From assembly GCF_900110245.1 (NCBI RefSeq), contig NZ_FOCZ01000002.1, forward strand, positions 496,001 to 560,000: a stretch of 64,000 nt of DNA. Reading direction: 5' to 3'. The stretch is from Niastella yeongjuensis (GTDB lineage Bacteria; Bacteroidota; Bacteroidia; Chitinophagales; Chitinophagaceae). The position numbers and the translations under genes were made by a program. Positions 33,462 to 43,668 of this stretch are shown piece after piece. The first letter of the stretch is position 1. Every line of letters begins with the position of its first letter. The notes below the pieces were generated by a model. The model was not told where the DNA came from. It was given only the letters and a program-made list of their open reading frames with translations, and made no database searches.

Positions 33462-33584
33462 AAGGCAATGGGCAATAGGCAAAAGGCAATGGTGAAAAGG
33501 CAGAAAATTTCGGGTGGTGCAAGGCCCGTTATACTGATCAAAATTAGCGAGCCCACTCACTACTGACAACTCACTACTGACAAA
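33462..33584. repeat. Composite heptad element in the efflux operon
   Basis: A left array of 7-bp units (AAGGCAA, TGGGCAA, TAGGCAA, AAGGCAA, TGGTGAA, AAGGCAG) starts 2 nt after the tolC-like stop. A core ending TTAGCGAGCCCACTCAC follows, then a right array (ACTCACT, ACTGACA, ACTCACT, ACTGACA). The core and right array resemble those at 37.9 and 44.4 kb. It lies within the likely efflux transcript. Confidence 0.75.
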
Positions 33585-33609
33585 TACACTAACAAACAAA
33601 ATATACACA

Positions 33610-34659
33610 ATGAAACGCATACTCCTCCCCATATTATTGATCGCTTCAGCAGCTATCGTATTTACAAGCTGCAAAAGCAATGCAAAAGCAGCCGATGTGG
33701 TTGATGAAGCCATCGCTGTAAAAGTGCAGCCGGTTACCACTACCCAATATGCGCCTGTGCTGAAATATTCAGGCAGCATGGCGTCTACAAGCGAAGCCCG
33801 GTTGTCGTTCAAGATAGGTGGTATTATTTCAAAGATCTATGTAAAGGAAGGCGATCACGTGGCAAAGGGACAACTGCTGGCTACACTCGATCTTACCGAA
33901 ATAAATGCCCAGGTACAACAGGCTGCCCAGGGCGTTGAAAAAGTACAACGCGATGTAAAAAGGGTAAAGAATTTATACAACGATACTGTAGCTACGCTGG
34001 AACAGGTACAGAATACCAATACCCAATTACAGGTGGCCGAAGAAAGTTTGCGCATAGCCAGGTTCAACCAACAATACGCCCAAATACGCGCTACGGAAAG
34101 CGGGATCATACTTAAGAAATTAATGAATGAAGGCGAACTGGCCGCTGTTGGTTCACCGGTGTTTGAATTCAATGGAACAGCAGGTAATGATTGGGTGATC
34201 CGTTTTGGTGTATCGGATAAAGACTGGGCCGTACTGAAAAAAGGGGAGAAGGCTACAGTAGAGTTCGATGCCTATCCCAACAAAACCTTTACCGGCATCA
34301 TCACCGAGGTAGCACAGGGCGCAGATATAGCCAGCGGTACTTATGAGATAGAAGTAAAAGTATTACCCGGTAATGCCCGCTTTGCTGCCGGTTTGTTCTC
34401 CACTGTAAAACTGCAGCCGACCGGCGAACAAACCGTAACCATAATGCCAGTAGAAGCATTGACCGAAGCAACTGATAAAACAGGGTATGTATATACGGTT
34501 AATACCGATGGTAAAACAGTTACTAAAAACAAAGTGACCATTGCCTTCCTGGAAAACAACAAAGCTGCTGTTGTTAGTGGCTTGGACGGTGCAAAGGAAG
34601 TGATCACAGAAGGCGTAGGTTATCTCACCGACAAATCAATTGTAAAGGTTATTAAATAA
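33610..34659 (+). CDS. RND efflux periplasmic adaptor (membrane fusion lipoprotein)
   Basis: A 349-residue adaptor linking pump and channel. The lipoprotein signal ends at TSCKSN, so the protein is probably lipid-anchored. The biotinyl-lipoyl-like halves (KIGGIISKIYVKEGDHVAKGQLLATLD and ATESGIILKKLMNEGELAAVGSPVF) flank a coiled-coil hairpin; a beta-barrel (WVIRFGVSDKDWAVLKKGE) and membrane-proximal domain follow. Its order between tolC-like and RND genes is standard. Confidence 0.92.
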   Translation: MKRILLPILLIASAAIVFTSCKSNAKAADVVDEAIAVKVQPVTTTQYAPVLKYSGSMASTSEARLSFKIGGIISKIYVKEGDHVAKGQLLATLDLTEINAQVQQAAQGVEKVQRDVKRVKNLYNDTVATLEQVQNTNTQLQVAEESLRIARFNQQYAQIRATESGIILKKLMNEGELAAVGSPVFEFNGTAGNDWVIRFGVSDKDWAVLKKGEKATVEFDAYPNKTFTGIITEVAQGADIASGTYEIEVKVLPGNARFAAGLFSTVKLQPTGEQTVTIMPVEALTEATDKTGYVYTVNTDGKTVTKNKVTIAFLENNKAAVVSGLDGAKEVITEGVGYLTDKSIVKVIK

Positions 34660-34667
34660 CAAGCATA

Positions 34668-34775
34668 ATGAAAAAGGAAACTACCATCAGTGATGATTTG
34701 ATTACCGTGCTGGCCCAGTGGTACGCACAGACAATTAGAAAATATCAACTCATCTTTTCATTTCCCGCGTATTAA
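34668..34775 (+). CDS. Possible 35-residue small protein between adaptor and pump
   Basis: An ATG at 34668, 8 nt after the adaptor stop, opens a 35-codon frame with polar, mostly helical sequence (MKKETTISDDLITVLAQWYA at the start). I do not recognise it. It lies inside the efflux transcript, 30 nt before the RND gene, and could be a small pump-associated peptide or a chance frame. Confidence 0.3.
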   Translation: MKKETTISDDLITVLAQWYAQTIRKYQLIFSFPAY

Positions 34776-34804
34776 AAAAGTTACAAATCTCAAATCAGGC
34801 TGTT

Positions 34805-37800
34805 ATGAAAATAACTGACTTCTCAGTAAAAAATTATCAGTTCACACTCATTGTGTTTGTGATGCTGATTGCTATAGGCGTTAATTCGCTGCTGAATATG
34901 CCCCGGGGAGAAGACCCCGACTTTCAGGCGCCCACCTTTAGTTTGGTAGTGGTGTATCCTGGTACCAGTCCGAAAGACATGGAAGAGCTGGTGGTTGATC
35001 CCATTGAAAAAAGAATGAATGAACTCGACGACATCAAACGGATCATCAGCCGCATCGATGATGGCCTGGCCGTATTACAGGTGGAGTTTAAATATGAAAG
35101 CGATCCTGATAAAAAATACCAGGATGTGGTAAGGGAAGTTGATGCGTTGAAAACACAACTGCCCCGGGATATTACCGATATCGATATCCTTAAGTTCAGT
35201 CCGGCCGATGTAAACATTTTGCAGATAGCCCTTATGAGCGAAACAGCACCTTACAAAGACCTGGAAGAATGGAGCAAGACATTAAAAGAAAGGCTGGAGA
35301 AAATAAAAACTTTAAAGAACGTTGACAACTGGGCCTTCCCCCAACAACAGGTTCGCGTATCGCTGCAGTTGGAAAAGCTGGTGCAATATGGCATTCCGCT
35401 CAATAATGTTTTAGGCGCTATACAAAGTGAAAATGTGAACATTCCTGGTGGTAGTATTGAAATGGGGGAGAAGAAGTTCAACATAAAAACCAGTGGTGAT
35501 TATAAAAGCGTAGAAGAAATAAAAAACACTATTGTCAGTAATGTAAATGGCAAACTGGTTTATGTAAAGGATATTGCCGAGGTTAACTTTAATTATGAAG
35601 AACAAACCTATATCGGTCGCCTGAATGGCAAACGCGGCGTGTTTGTAACCGCCAGCCGTAAAATGGGCACCAACATCTTTGCGGTGGAGAAAGAAATAAA
35701 ACCAGTACTGGAGAAATTCCAAAAAGAACTGCCCAAAAGTATAGGCTACGAACAAAGTTTTGATAACGCCAAAAGTGTGCATACCCGCCTGGGTGGGTTT
35801 ACCCGCGACTTTGCCATTGCCATCTTTCTGGTGTTGTTAACCTTGTTGCCATTGGGCGTACGGGCCTCGGTTGTGGTGATGATCTCTATACCCTTGTCCC
35901 TGGCCATTGGGTTGTTTCTGCTCGACATGTTTGGCATTACTATTAACCAGCTGAGTATTGTAGGTATGGTAGTAGCATTGGGGTTACTGGTTGATGACAG
36001 TATTGTGGTAGTGGAAAACATCGAACGTTATCTGCGCATGGGTTACAGCAGGCGCGAAGCAGCCATGACGGCTACCAAACAAATAGGGCTGGCGGTTATT
36101 GGTTGTACCGTCACCCTGATCTTTGCCTTTTTGCCGCTGATGTTCTTACCGGAAGGTGCGGGTGATTTCATTCGCAGTTTACCCGCAGCCGTTGTGACCA
36201 CAGTGCTCGCCTCATTGTTTGTTTCGCTTACGATCGTCCCGTTCTTGTCGAGCCGCATTTTAAGCAGTCATGAAAACCCCGAAGGCAACCTGTTCCTGCG
36301 TGGATTGAAGAAGTTCATTGGTGGATCGTATCGCCGGTTGCTGCACAGTGCTATTGCACGCCCCGTTACTACCTTGCTGGTAGCGCTGGTGATCTTTGTT
36401 GGTTCGCTGGCATTGGTTCCGGTTGTAGGTTTTAGTGTATTCCCCGCTTCAGAAAAACCGATGTTCCTGATAAATATAGAAACGCCATTGGGGACCAGTT
36501 TGCAGGCCACCGACCAGGTAGCACGGTATGTAGAAAAAGAGATCAACAGCATTCCCGATCTGAAGAATTACGCTACGAATGTAGGTAGAGGTAATCCCCG
36601 CATTTATTACAACGTGATCCCGCAAAACGAAGTAAGCAACTATGCGCAGTTGTTTGTTCAGTTGAAAGAAACACCGCCTGCTGAAAAACGAAAACTGATC
36701 GATGAACTGCGCACCAAATTCAAACATTATCCCAATGCAAAAATTGAAGTAAAGGATTTTGAACAGGGGCCGCCGGTGGAAGCGCCCATCGCCATCCGCC
36801 TGTTTAGTGAAGACCTGGATACTCTGCGCAGCCTGGCTTTCAAAGTAGAAAATTTGCTGAAGAAAGCACCCGGTACCATTTACGTGAACAATGAACTGAC
36901 CACCCTGAAAACCGACCTGCAGGTAAAAGTGAACAAAGAAAAGGCCGGGTTATTAGGTGTACCGGTGAATGAAATAGACCGCACCGTTCGTATGGCAGTG
37001 GCCGGACTGAACATCGGTACTTTCAGAAAAGACAATGGGGATGAATACAACATCACGGTTACCCTGCCGCGTGGGGATAAGCAGACTTTCGATGCATTCA
37101 GTAAAATATATGTTACCAGTGTGAAAGGCGCTTCCATTCCACTGAATCAGTTGGCCGATATCCGTTTTGAAACTTCGCCCGTTACCATTAAGCACTATGA
37201 TAAAGACCGCTATACCGTAACCACTGCTTTTGTTCAAAGTGGTTTTAATACCGGTAAAATGACCGAAGGCATCATTAAACAGCTGGATACGATGCATTTT
37301 CCACCCAACTCCCATTATGTAGCAGCCGGTGAAGTGGAAGCCAGCCAGGAAAGCTTTGGCGGATTAGGCACTATTGTGTTGATCACGATCTTCGGCATAT
37401 TAGGCACGCTGATCCTGGAGTTTAAAACTTTCCGCGGAACGTTGATCGTGCTGTCTGTAATACCATTAGGAATTATCGGCGCCGTGTTGATGTTATTGGC
37501 TACCGGCAATACCTTCTCCTTCGTGGCTGTAATTGGGTTGATTGCCCTGATCGGGATTGAAGTTAAGAACTCGATATTGCTGGTTGATTATACCGATCAA
37601 CTGCGCAAGCAGGGCATGAGCCTCGACAAAGCCATACAGGAGGCAGGTGAAACGCGCTTTGTCCCCATCATCTTAACCACGTTAACAGCCATTGGCGGCC
37701 TGCTGCCGCTGGTGATGGAAAACAATCCGCTGTATTCACCGCTGGCATTGGTGATAATCGGAGGACTGATCAGCTCTACACTGTTGACGAGGATTGTGAC

Positions 37801-37843
37801 GCCGGTATTGTATAAGTTGTTGGCACCTAAATTAGGGCAATAG
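34805..37843 (+). CDS. RND-family efflux pump inner-membrane transporter
   Basis: A 1012-residue AcrB/HAE1-like proton-driven transporter. Twelve membrane helices are arranged as one, a periplasmic domain, six, a second periplasmic domain, five. The helix-4 Asp pair is in LGLLVDDSIVVVENIERYL, and the conserved GRSPAA-type second-half region is seen in GLIALIGIEVKNSILLVDYTDQLRKQGMS. PRGEDPDFQ near the N-terminus is typical. It ends the tetR-tolC-adaptor-pump operon. Substrates cannot be told from sequence. Confidence 0.95.
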   Translation: MKITDFSVKNYQFTLIVFVMLIAIGVNSLLNMPRGEDPDFQAPTFSLVVVYPGTSPKDMEELVVDPIEKRMNELDDIKRIISRIDDGLAVLQVEFKYESDPDKKYQDVVREVDALKTQLPRDITDIDILKFSPADVNILQIALMSETAPYKDLEEWSKTLKERLEKIKTLKNVDNWAFPQQQVRVSLQLEKLVQYGIPLNNVLGAIQSENVNIPGGSIEMGEKKFNIKTSGDYKSVEEIKNTIVSNVNGKLVYVKDIAEVNFNYEEQTYIGRLNGKRGVFVTASRKMGTNIFAVEKEIKPVLEKFQKELPKSIGYEQSFDNAKSVHTRLGGFTRDFAIAIFLVLLTLLPLGVRASVVVMISIPLSLAIGLFLLDMFGITINQLSIVGMVVALGLLVDDSIVVVENIERYLRMGYSRREAAMTATKQIGLAVIGCTVTLIFAFLPLMFLPEGAGDFIRSLPAAVVTTVLASLFVSLTIVPFLSSRILSSHENPEGNLFLRGLKKFIGGSYRRLLHSAIARPVTTLLVALVIFVGSLALVPVVGFSVFPASEKPMFLINIETPLGTSLQATDQVARYVEKEINSIPDLKNYATNVGRGNPRIYYNVIPQNEVSNYAQLFVQLKETPPAEKRKLIDELRTKFKHYPNAKIEVKDFEQGPPVEAPIAIRLFSEDLDTLRSLAFKVENLLKKAPGTIYVNNELTTLKTDLQVKVNKEKAGLLGVPVNEIDRTVRMAVAGLNIGTFRKDNGDEYNITVTLPRGDKQTFDAFSKIYVTSVKGASIPLNQLADIRFETSPVTIKHYDKDRYTVTTAFVQSGFNTGKMTEGIIKQLDTMHFPPNSHYVAAGEVEASQESFGGLGTIVLITIFGILGTLILEFKTFRGTLIVLSVIPLGIIGAVLMLLATGNTFSFVAVIGLIALIGIEVKNSILLVDYTDQLRKQGMSLDKAIQEAGETRFVPIILTTLTAIGGLLPLVMENNPLYSPLALVIIGGLISSTLLTRIVTPVLYKLLAPKLGQ

Positions 37844-37987
37844 ATAGAGGGCAGAGGGCAGAGGGTAGAGGGCAGAGGGCAGAGGGCAGAGGGCAGAGGG
37901 CAGAGAAATGTAGGCGGCACAAGGTCGGTTATTAGTCTCAAAGTGAGCGAACCCACTCACTACTCACTACTCACTACTCACTCACTT
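37844..37987. repeat. Composite heptad element after the RND pump gene
   Basis: A left array of about eight 7-bp units (GCAGAGG, with GTAGAGG once; 37844-37904) starts right after the stop. A 50-bp core with GCGAACCCACTCAC follows, then a right array of CTCACTA units (37955-37987). The core aligns with that at 33.5 kb almost without gaps. Confidence 0.82.
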
Positions 37988-37997
37988 CTTCAAAGCG

Positions 37998-38029
37998 CAA
38001 GAGGCAACCAGTTACGCGGTTGCCTCTTG
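37998..38029. terminator. Terminator between the RND pump and GNAT-like genes
   Basis: A 12-bp perfect stem CAAGAGGCAACC / GGTTGCCTCTTG with an 8-nt loop followed by TTTT. It serves the + strand efflux transcript and probably also the convergent gene. Confidence 0.85.
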
Positions 38030-38043
38030 TTTTATGTGCGATA

Positions 38044-39207
38044 CTAACTAATTGTAGGATGTGCTTTAAACGGACGGGTTCTGTCGAATTGGTACCGGTA
38101 AGTAGTCAATACGCGGCTGCGGAAGGTATCGCCAAGGCTGGTGGCTACGTTCAGCATTTTAGGATTGAAATCGCCAATCCATTGCATTTCGTATTCAGTA
38201 TACGGTGTTTGCCATTGGATCACTTTGCCCGATTCAACGATCATATAGGCATCGATGCCCTTGCCCTGAAATTCAGGTACAATACCAAATACCAGTCCCG
38301 TACATTTCTTACAGGGTTTGGATCTTTTGATCCACAGGAATTTCAGTTTGTGGTACCAGCTGAATTGTCCGTTCAGGTATTTGAACCACTGGTTCAGGTC
38401 GGGCAGGTTAATGAACATGGCAATCGGCTGTTCTTTATGATAGGTGAACCAGATGATGCGTTCATCCATCACCGGTTTCATTTTTTTGAACATCAGGACC
38501 ACCTGTTCTTTCTTCATTTCTTTTAAACCGCCATGGCCGGCCCACGCTTTATTATATATATACGCAAAATCGGTCGCGAATTTCTCGAGCTGTTTTTTAT
38601 CGATGGGAATGCACTTGTAATCGGCGGTAGCGTATTGATCGTGCCGGGCGTGCATTTTATCGCTGAGTTTTTTCTTGGGGTCTATGCCAATGCAGATCTG
38701 GTTAAAGAAAGGCCGGAATCCATAGGTTATGAAAAGCTCCTTATAATACGGCGGATTATAATTCATGCAATACAGCGGTTCCTGATAGCCTTCGGTAACC
38801 AGTCCCCACCAGCGGTCGCGTTCGCCGAAGTTGATGGGGCCGTCCATGGCTTCCACACCGCGTTGCAATAACCAGTGTTTGGCTACATCAAAAAGCATGT
38901 CGGCAGCGGGCTGGTCGTTGGTACAATCGAAAAAGCCAATGCCGCCTACGGGAAATTCATCGCCTTTGTTCCGGTATTTCCTGTTTACAAAAGCGGCAAT
39001 GCGGCCAATGAGCCGGCCATCATTGTCATACAGTACCCAGCGGGTACATTCACCCTGGCGGAAAGCCTTGTTCTTTTCGGGATTAAACACTTCTTCCACA
39101 TCCTTATCGAGGGGACGGATATAATTTGGGTTGGACTGATTTAGTTCAACATTGGCCCTGATGAAATCTTTGCCTGCTGTGGTTGTAATAACTTCGGTTA
39201 ATTGCAT
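38044..39207 (-). CDS. GNAT-like N-acetyltransferase-fold protein of unknown function
   Basis: About 387 residues from the start chosen at MQLTEVITT (39207); the open frame has further Met codons 10 and 12 residues upstream. The N-terminal half has RWVLYDNDGRLIGRIAAFVN and a GNAT-like GGIGFFDC strand; the C-terminal half has GLVFGIVPEFQGKGIDAYMI, which resembles an acetyl-CoA-binding R/QxxGxG/A loop. This is a widespread uncharacterised Bacteroidota family. The promoter region is shared with the divergent atpD. Confidence 0.7.
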   Translation of the reverse strand: MQLTEVITTTAGKDFIRANVELNQSNPNYIRPLDKDVEEVFNPEKNKAFRQGECTRWVLYDNDGRLIGRIAAFVNRKYRNKGDEFPVGGIGFFDCTNDQPAADMLFDVAKHWLLQRGVEAMDGPINFGERDRWWGLVTEGYQEPLYCMNYNPPYYKELFITYGFRPFFNQICIGIDPKKKLSDKMHARHDQYATADYKCIPIDKKQLEKFATDFAYIYNKAWAGHGGLKEMKKEQVVLMFKKMKPVMDERIIWFTYHKEQPIAMFINLPDLNQWFKYLNGQFSWYHKLKFLWIKRSKPCKKCTGLVFGIVPEFQGKGIDAYMIVESGKVIQWQTPYTEYEMQWIGDFNPKMLNVATSLGDTFRSRVLTTYRYQFDRTRPFKAHPTIS

Positions 39208-39274
39208 GTTCGGATATAAGGATATCGCATAGTCCATTTTCAAAATACAAATAAAGGGAAAAAAGCGGTAAAAA

Positions 39275-39418
39275 GTAGCCGGTTACCAGGCACCCGTTAC
39301 CGGCTACTGTGTATAGGTTGCTGATTTACAGGTTGCACGCAACAAGTTAATCAGTAACGTAAATGCGGAAGCATATAAAAACCTTTACCAGGCAACCAGA
39401 ATCCGGCAACTGGAAACC
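39275..39418. repeat. Nested hairpins with 7-nt periodicity upstream of atpD
   Basis: GTAGCCGGT / ACCGGCTAC (39275-39307) makes a first hairpin. A second nested one pairs GTTGCTGATT with AATCAGTAAC around GTTGC-AC-GCAAC. From 39392 units GGCAACC, AGAATCC, GGCAACT, GGAAACC repeat every 7 bp. None has a T-run. The 384-nt divergent gap holds no gene; these structures and the atpD promoter are all I see. Confidence 0.55.
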
Positions 39419-39491
39419 AGCTTTTTTCAACAGGGGCGGCACTTTCCAAAAAATGTACTCGTTTAAAATTCCAAAATACCCTTCGTTCACT

Positions 39492-39499
39492 TACCTTTG
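39492..39499 (+). promoter_or_regulatory. Candidate -7 box of the atpDC promoter
   Basis: TACCTTTG matches TAnnTTTG exactly, 92 nt before the atpD ATG, implying a leader of about 85 nt. No clear TTTG lies 19-21 bp upstream. Confidence 0.5.
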
Positions 39500-39564
39500 C
39501 AGCCGAAATTGAAAATTTTGGTTGAAAGCGCTGGTAAAGCGTTGTAAATCAAATCCCTAATTAA

Positions 39565-41091
<1,527 letters not shown>

Positions 41092-41142
41092 TCCCTGCCC
41101 CTAAAAGGGATTTAACAATTATCAAGCATTATAACACATAAT

Positions 41143-41400
41143 ATGAACCTTGAGATTTTAACTCCGGAGAAAAAGCTGTTCAGTGGTGAAGTGTATGGCG
41201 TTCAACTGCCTGGTATAACCGGTAAGTTCGAAGTGCTTGACAAACACGCTCCGCTGGTAAGCGCACTGACATCCGGAAGGGTAAAAGTGTTAAAAGATAA
41301 AAGCAATCACCTGGCTTTTTATGATATCCAAAGTGGGTTTGTAGAAGTGGTAAGTAATAAAGTTACCGTTCTGGTAGAAGGTGCTACCATTATTGGATAA
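41143..41400 (+). CDS. atpC: F1Fo ATP synthase subunit epsilon, short form
   Basis: An 85-residue protein containing only the N-terminal beta-sandwich of epsilon (LEILTPEKKLFSGEVYGVQLPG, then GKFEVLDKHAPLVSAL and GFVEVVSNKVTVLVEGA). The C-terminal helical hairpin that inhibits ATP hydrolysis in other bacteria is missing. Short epsilon is usual in Bacteroidota. It is co-transcribed with atpD, and a terminator follows. Confidence 0.93.
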   Translation: MNLEILTPEKKLFSGEVYGVQLPGITGKFEVLDKHAPLVSALTSGRVKVLKDKSNHLAFYDIQSGFVEVVSNKVTVLVEGATIIG

Positions 41401-41433
41401 GTCACCATAGTTTCAACTGAAATTAACTATACG

Positions 41434-41466
41434 TCCCCCTGGGTTTCCCGGGGGGATTTTTGTTTT
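41434..41466 (+). terminator. Terminator of atpDC
   Basis: A 10-bp stem TCCCCCTGGG / CCCGGGGGGA (one G-T pair) with a TTT loop, then TTTTTGTTTT. Confidence 0.85.
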
Positions 41467-41469
41467 AAA

Positions 41470-41615
41470 AGGGCAGAGGGCAGAAGGCAGAAGGCAGAAA
41501 GAATACACTTCCGCGCGGCAAGGGAGAGCTACCAATTCCCTTTGGCAAAGGGGAGATAAAACATCGCCTTCGCCGCGTCGCGGTTCTCTGCCTTCTGCCC
41601 TCTGCCTTCTGCCCC
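41470..41615. repeat. Inverted heptad element (GGCAGAA arms) with GC-rich core
   Basis: The left arm GGGCAGAGGGCAGAAGGCAG... (41470-41499) and right arm of CTGCCTT/CTGCCCT units (41586-41615) are reverse complements. They flank a core of 85 bp that begins AGAATACACTTCCGCGCGG and ends CGCCGCGTCGCGG. Both core ends recur at other elements (23.0 and 47.2 kb). Confidence 0.82.
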
Positions 41616-41639
41616 AAAATAAATCGTGCAATATGTAAA

Positions 41640-42710
41640 TCAGGCGTTCGTCTTTTGAATAGCGGCTGAAGACTTATTAGCCATCAACCAGATATCATAC
41701 AACAGATCCGATTTGTCGGCAGCCGGCGCCAATGGGGCTTCAACCGGCATTACCAGTTTTCCGTTTTTCTGTAACTGCCAGCCGGTAATACCTGCCGGAG
41801 ACAAAAAATGATGGGCGTTGTTATTGGTAGTTAACCTTTCTGCTTCGTATAACGGCAATGCCCGGTGGCCAGCCAGCGACAGATCACCCTGCCATACATT
41901 CAGCAACTGCGGCAGTTCATCCAAACTTGTTTTGCGCAGGAACATCCCCACTCTGCTGATGGTAATCTTTTTCGTGGCATCCTGAACGATGGTATTGAAC
42001 TTATACAAATTGAATATGCGATAGCCACGGCCGGTTCTTAAGGTAGTATACAATACCGGTCCGCCGGTGTCCAGTTTCACGGCCAGCGCCACCAACAGCA
42101 TCAGTGGGCCTAATATGGCCAGTAATACAGAGGCGATCAACAGATCCAATCCTCTTTTCACCACCGCCTTTACATCGGCATATGGACGAAAGAAGGTTTC
42201 CACCTTACAGGTTTCGGGTTGGTGTACCCGTTTCTGTTTCATTCTTTGTAAAAAGCTCACCTTGCGCAACAGGGCAGGGGCGGTAAATTCATTCAGATAT
42301 AACAACTCATCGATAAACGCATACCGTTTAAAGCGGTTTAATTCTTCATTCGACAGCCCGGTGGCCTCAACAATAAACGGCACATCAGCCATTATTTTAT
42401 GGCTATAGATGAATTGGTGCAGTTCAGCCAAATGGTCCGTTCCCAGGGTCCCTTCGGCAATGATCATGGAAGGGATGGTAACGTCATCGGCTTTCTTCAA
42501 CAACCGTTTTAAGGTATACAGGGCATTGTCGGCGCTGAGGGTGGTATAACCGAACTCGAAGTATTCCTTCAGCTTTTCGGTATAACGGGTTTGCGTACCT
42601 ATATAAAAGAACTGCAACTTCTTTATATCAGTTGGTTCTTTTTCGGCAGGCAGGCTATAGCGCTTGTATGTATTAATGATCTTTTGGGTAGGTAGAATTG
42701 TTAGGTCCAT
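41640..42710 (-). CDS. Sugar transferase with N-terminal degenerate receiver domain
   Basis: A 356-residue protein. Residues about 190-345 are a bacterial undecaprenyl-phosphate sugar-1-P transferase: a membrane helix (LLIASVLLAILGPLMLLVALAV), DTGGPVLYTTLRTGRGYRIFNLYKF, then RKTSLDELPQLLNVWQGDLSLAGHRALP. Residues 30-155 resemble a response-regulator receiver (PSMIIAEGTL aligned with the phospho-Asp strand), but the acidic pair is absent and the phospho-site is Glu86. It is likely the first enzyme of a surface polysaccharide. The stand-alone receiver gene lies 47 nt upstream. Confidence 0.82.
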   Translation of the reverse strand: MDLTILPTQKIINTYKRYSLPAEKEPTDIKKLQFFYIGTQTRYTEKLKEYFEFGYTTLSADNALYTLKRLLKKADDVTIPSMIIAEGTLGTDHLAELHQFIYSHKIMADVPFIVEATGLSNEELNRFKRYAFIDELLYLNEFTAPALLRKVSFLQRMKQKRVHQPETCKVETFFRPYADVKAVVKRGLDLLIASVLLAILGPLMLLVALAVKLDTGGPVLYTTLRTGRGYRIFNLYKFNTIVQDATKKITISRVGMFLRKTSLDELPQLLNVWQGDLSLAGHRALPLYEAERLTTNNNAHHFLSPAGITGWQLQKNGKLVMPVEAPLAPAADKSDLLYDIWLMANKSSAAIQKTNA

Positions 42711-42757
42711 ACCATCGGTTTTTGTTTTTCAATTCCGGTTATAAAACCGGCTTTCGC

Positions 42758-43159
42758 TTAGTTCACTTCGTTCTCATTCAATTTTGAAGCCACCCTGCTC
42801 AAGAGTTTTTGGACTGTTTCACTTAGTTCGAGCGGGTTAAAGGGTTTCATATAATAATCTGCTATTCCATATTTAAGGCATTTGGCGGCAGTAGCATCTT
42901 TATCCAGGGATGATAACACGATCAAAGGAATATCCCGGTAAATAGCGCTCGATGAAAATTCGGTGATCAGTTCCCAGTCCTGCACATCGGGTAACTGCGG
43001 TTCTGCAATGATCAGGTCGGGCAGGTTCTTTTTCGCTAACCAAAACATGGCCGAACAGGCATCGGGGGCGGTAACTACCTGGTAATCTTTTCCAAGTACC
43101 GTGTGCAATAAGAACCTTATTGCTTTGCTATCGTCGATAGCCAGAATACATCTTCTCAT
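42758..43159 (-). CDS. Single-domain response regulator with Glu at the phospho-site
   Basis: A 133-residue stand-alone receiver. The acidic pair D9/D10, switch Ser83 and K105 (MKPF) are present, but the phospho-acceptor position in PDLIIAEPQLP is Glu53, not Asp. Glu often mimics the phosphorylated state, so this may be a constitutive or phosphorylation-independent signal module. It is upstream of and co-directional with the sugar transferase, whose N-terminal domain has the same Ala-Glu at the matching strand. Confidence 0.85.
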   Translation of the reverse strand: MRRCILAIDDSKAIRFLLHTVLGKDYQVVTAPDACSAMFWLAKKNLPDLIIAEPQLPDVQDWELITEFSSSAIYRDIPLIVLSSLDKDATAAKCLKYGIADYYMKPFNPLELSETVQKLLSRVASKLNENEVN

Positions 43160-43668
43160 TCTCGTACGTTAATTGCTGAAAACAATGGTTTGTTTTCCCA
43201 AGGACGTATGGATACGTACGGTTCGCACAGGTATTGAAATAGTTATCCTATGACATATGGCTGCCAGGAATCGAATAGGTTGGTACAAAACGGCTTTACA
43301 GGATTGTTAGATTAACACGTTGGGGTTAACCGGTCCGGGGGGAATTTCCAAGGATTTGTGGTGTTGATGTGAGCTACAAACAGTTAATCCTTATGGCTTT
43401 CAATGGATGGACACAATAAAAGTAGTAACAAAACCCAATAAATCAAATACCCGGGAGTGGGTAGAAAAGGCATATTTATTATTGATCAGTTATAAGTTAT
43501 TCGCTAAGTGAGCATTATATAGAAAAGAGCATTTAATGAGTATTTATCCACATGGCGGCCCGTTTTTATCTTATTAATTGATATACATGGAGTTTTACGC
43601 TATTATCAACATCTTAACAGCTATAATTTATTGGGGAATTTCCCCATTCGCTAATTTGCAGGAAATTA
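43160..43668. other. 509-nt gene-free intergenic region
   Basis: This is an AT-rich divergent gap with no ORF worth calling. It contains GGGGAATTTCCCC near its right end and should hold the promoters of the receiver (-) and barrel (+) genes. I see no repeat array in it, unlike most other large gaps. Confidence 0.6.
43633..43645. promoter_or_regulatory. Palindrome GGGGAATTTCCCC upstream of a barrel gene
   Basis: A perfect 13-bp palindrome around a central T, 24 nt before the ATG at 43669 and just before TAATTTG, which resembles a -7 box. The position suits an operator. Confidence 0.45.

Noticed and set aside
33222..33812. 196-codon minus-strand ORF across the tolC-adaptor gap
   Set aside because: It overlaps the 3' end of tolC-like, a heptad element and the adaptor start; the translation is Thr/Ser-rich noise.
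37844..37987. Possible CRISPR-like array
   Set aside because: Units are 7 bp without spacers; there are no cas genes and no 25-40-bp repeats.
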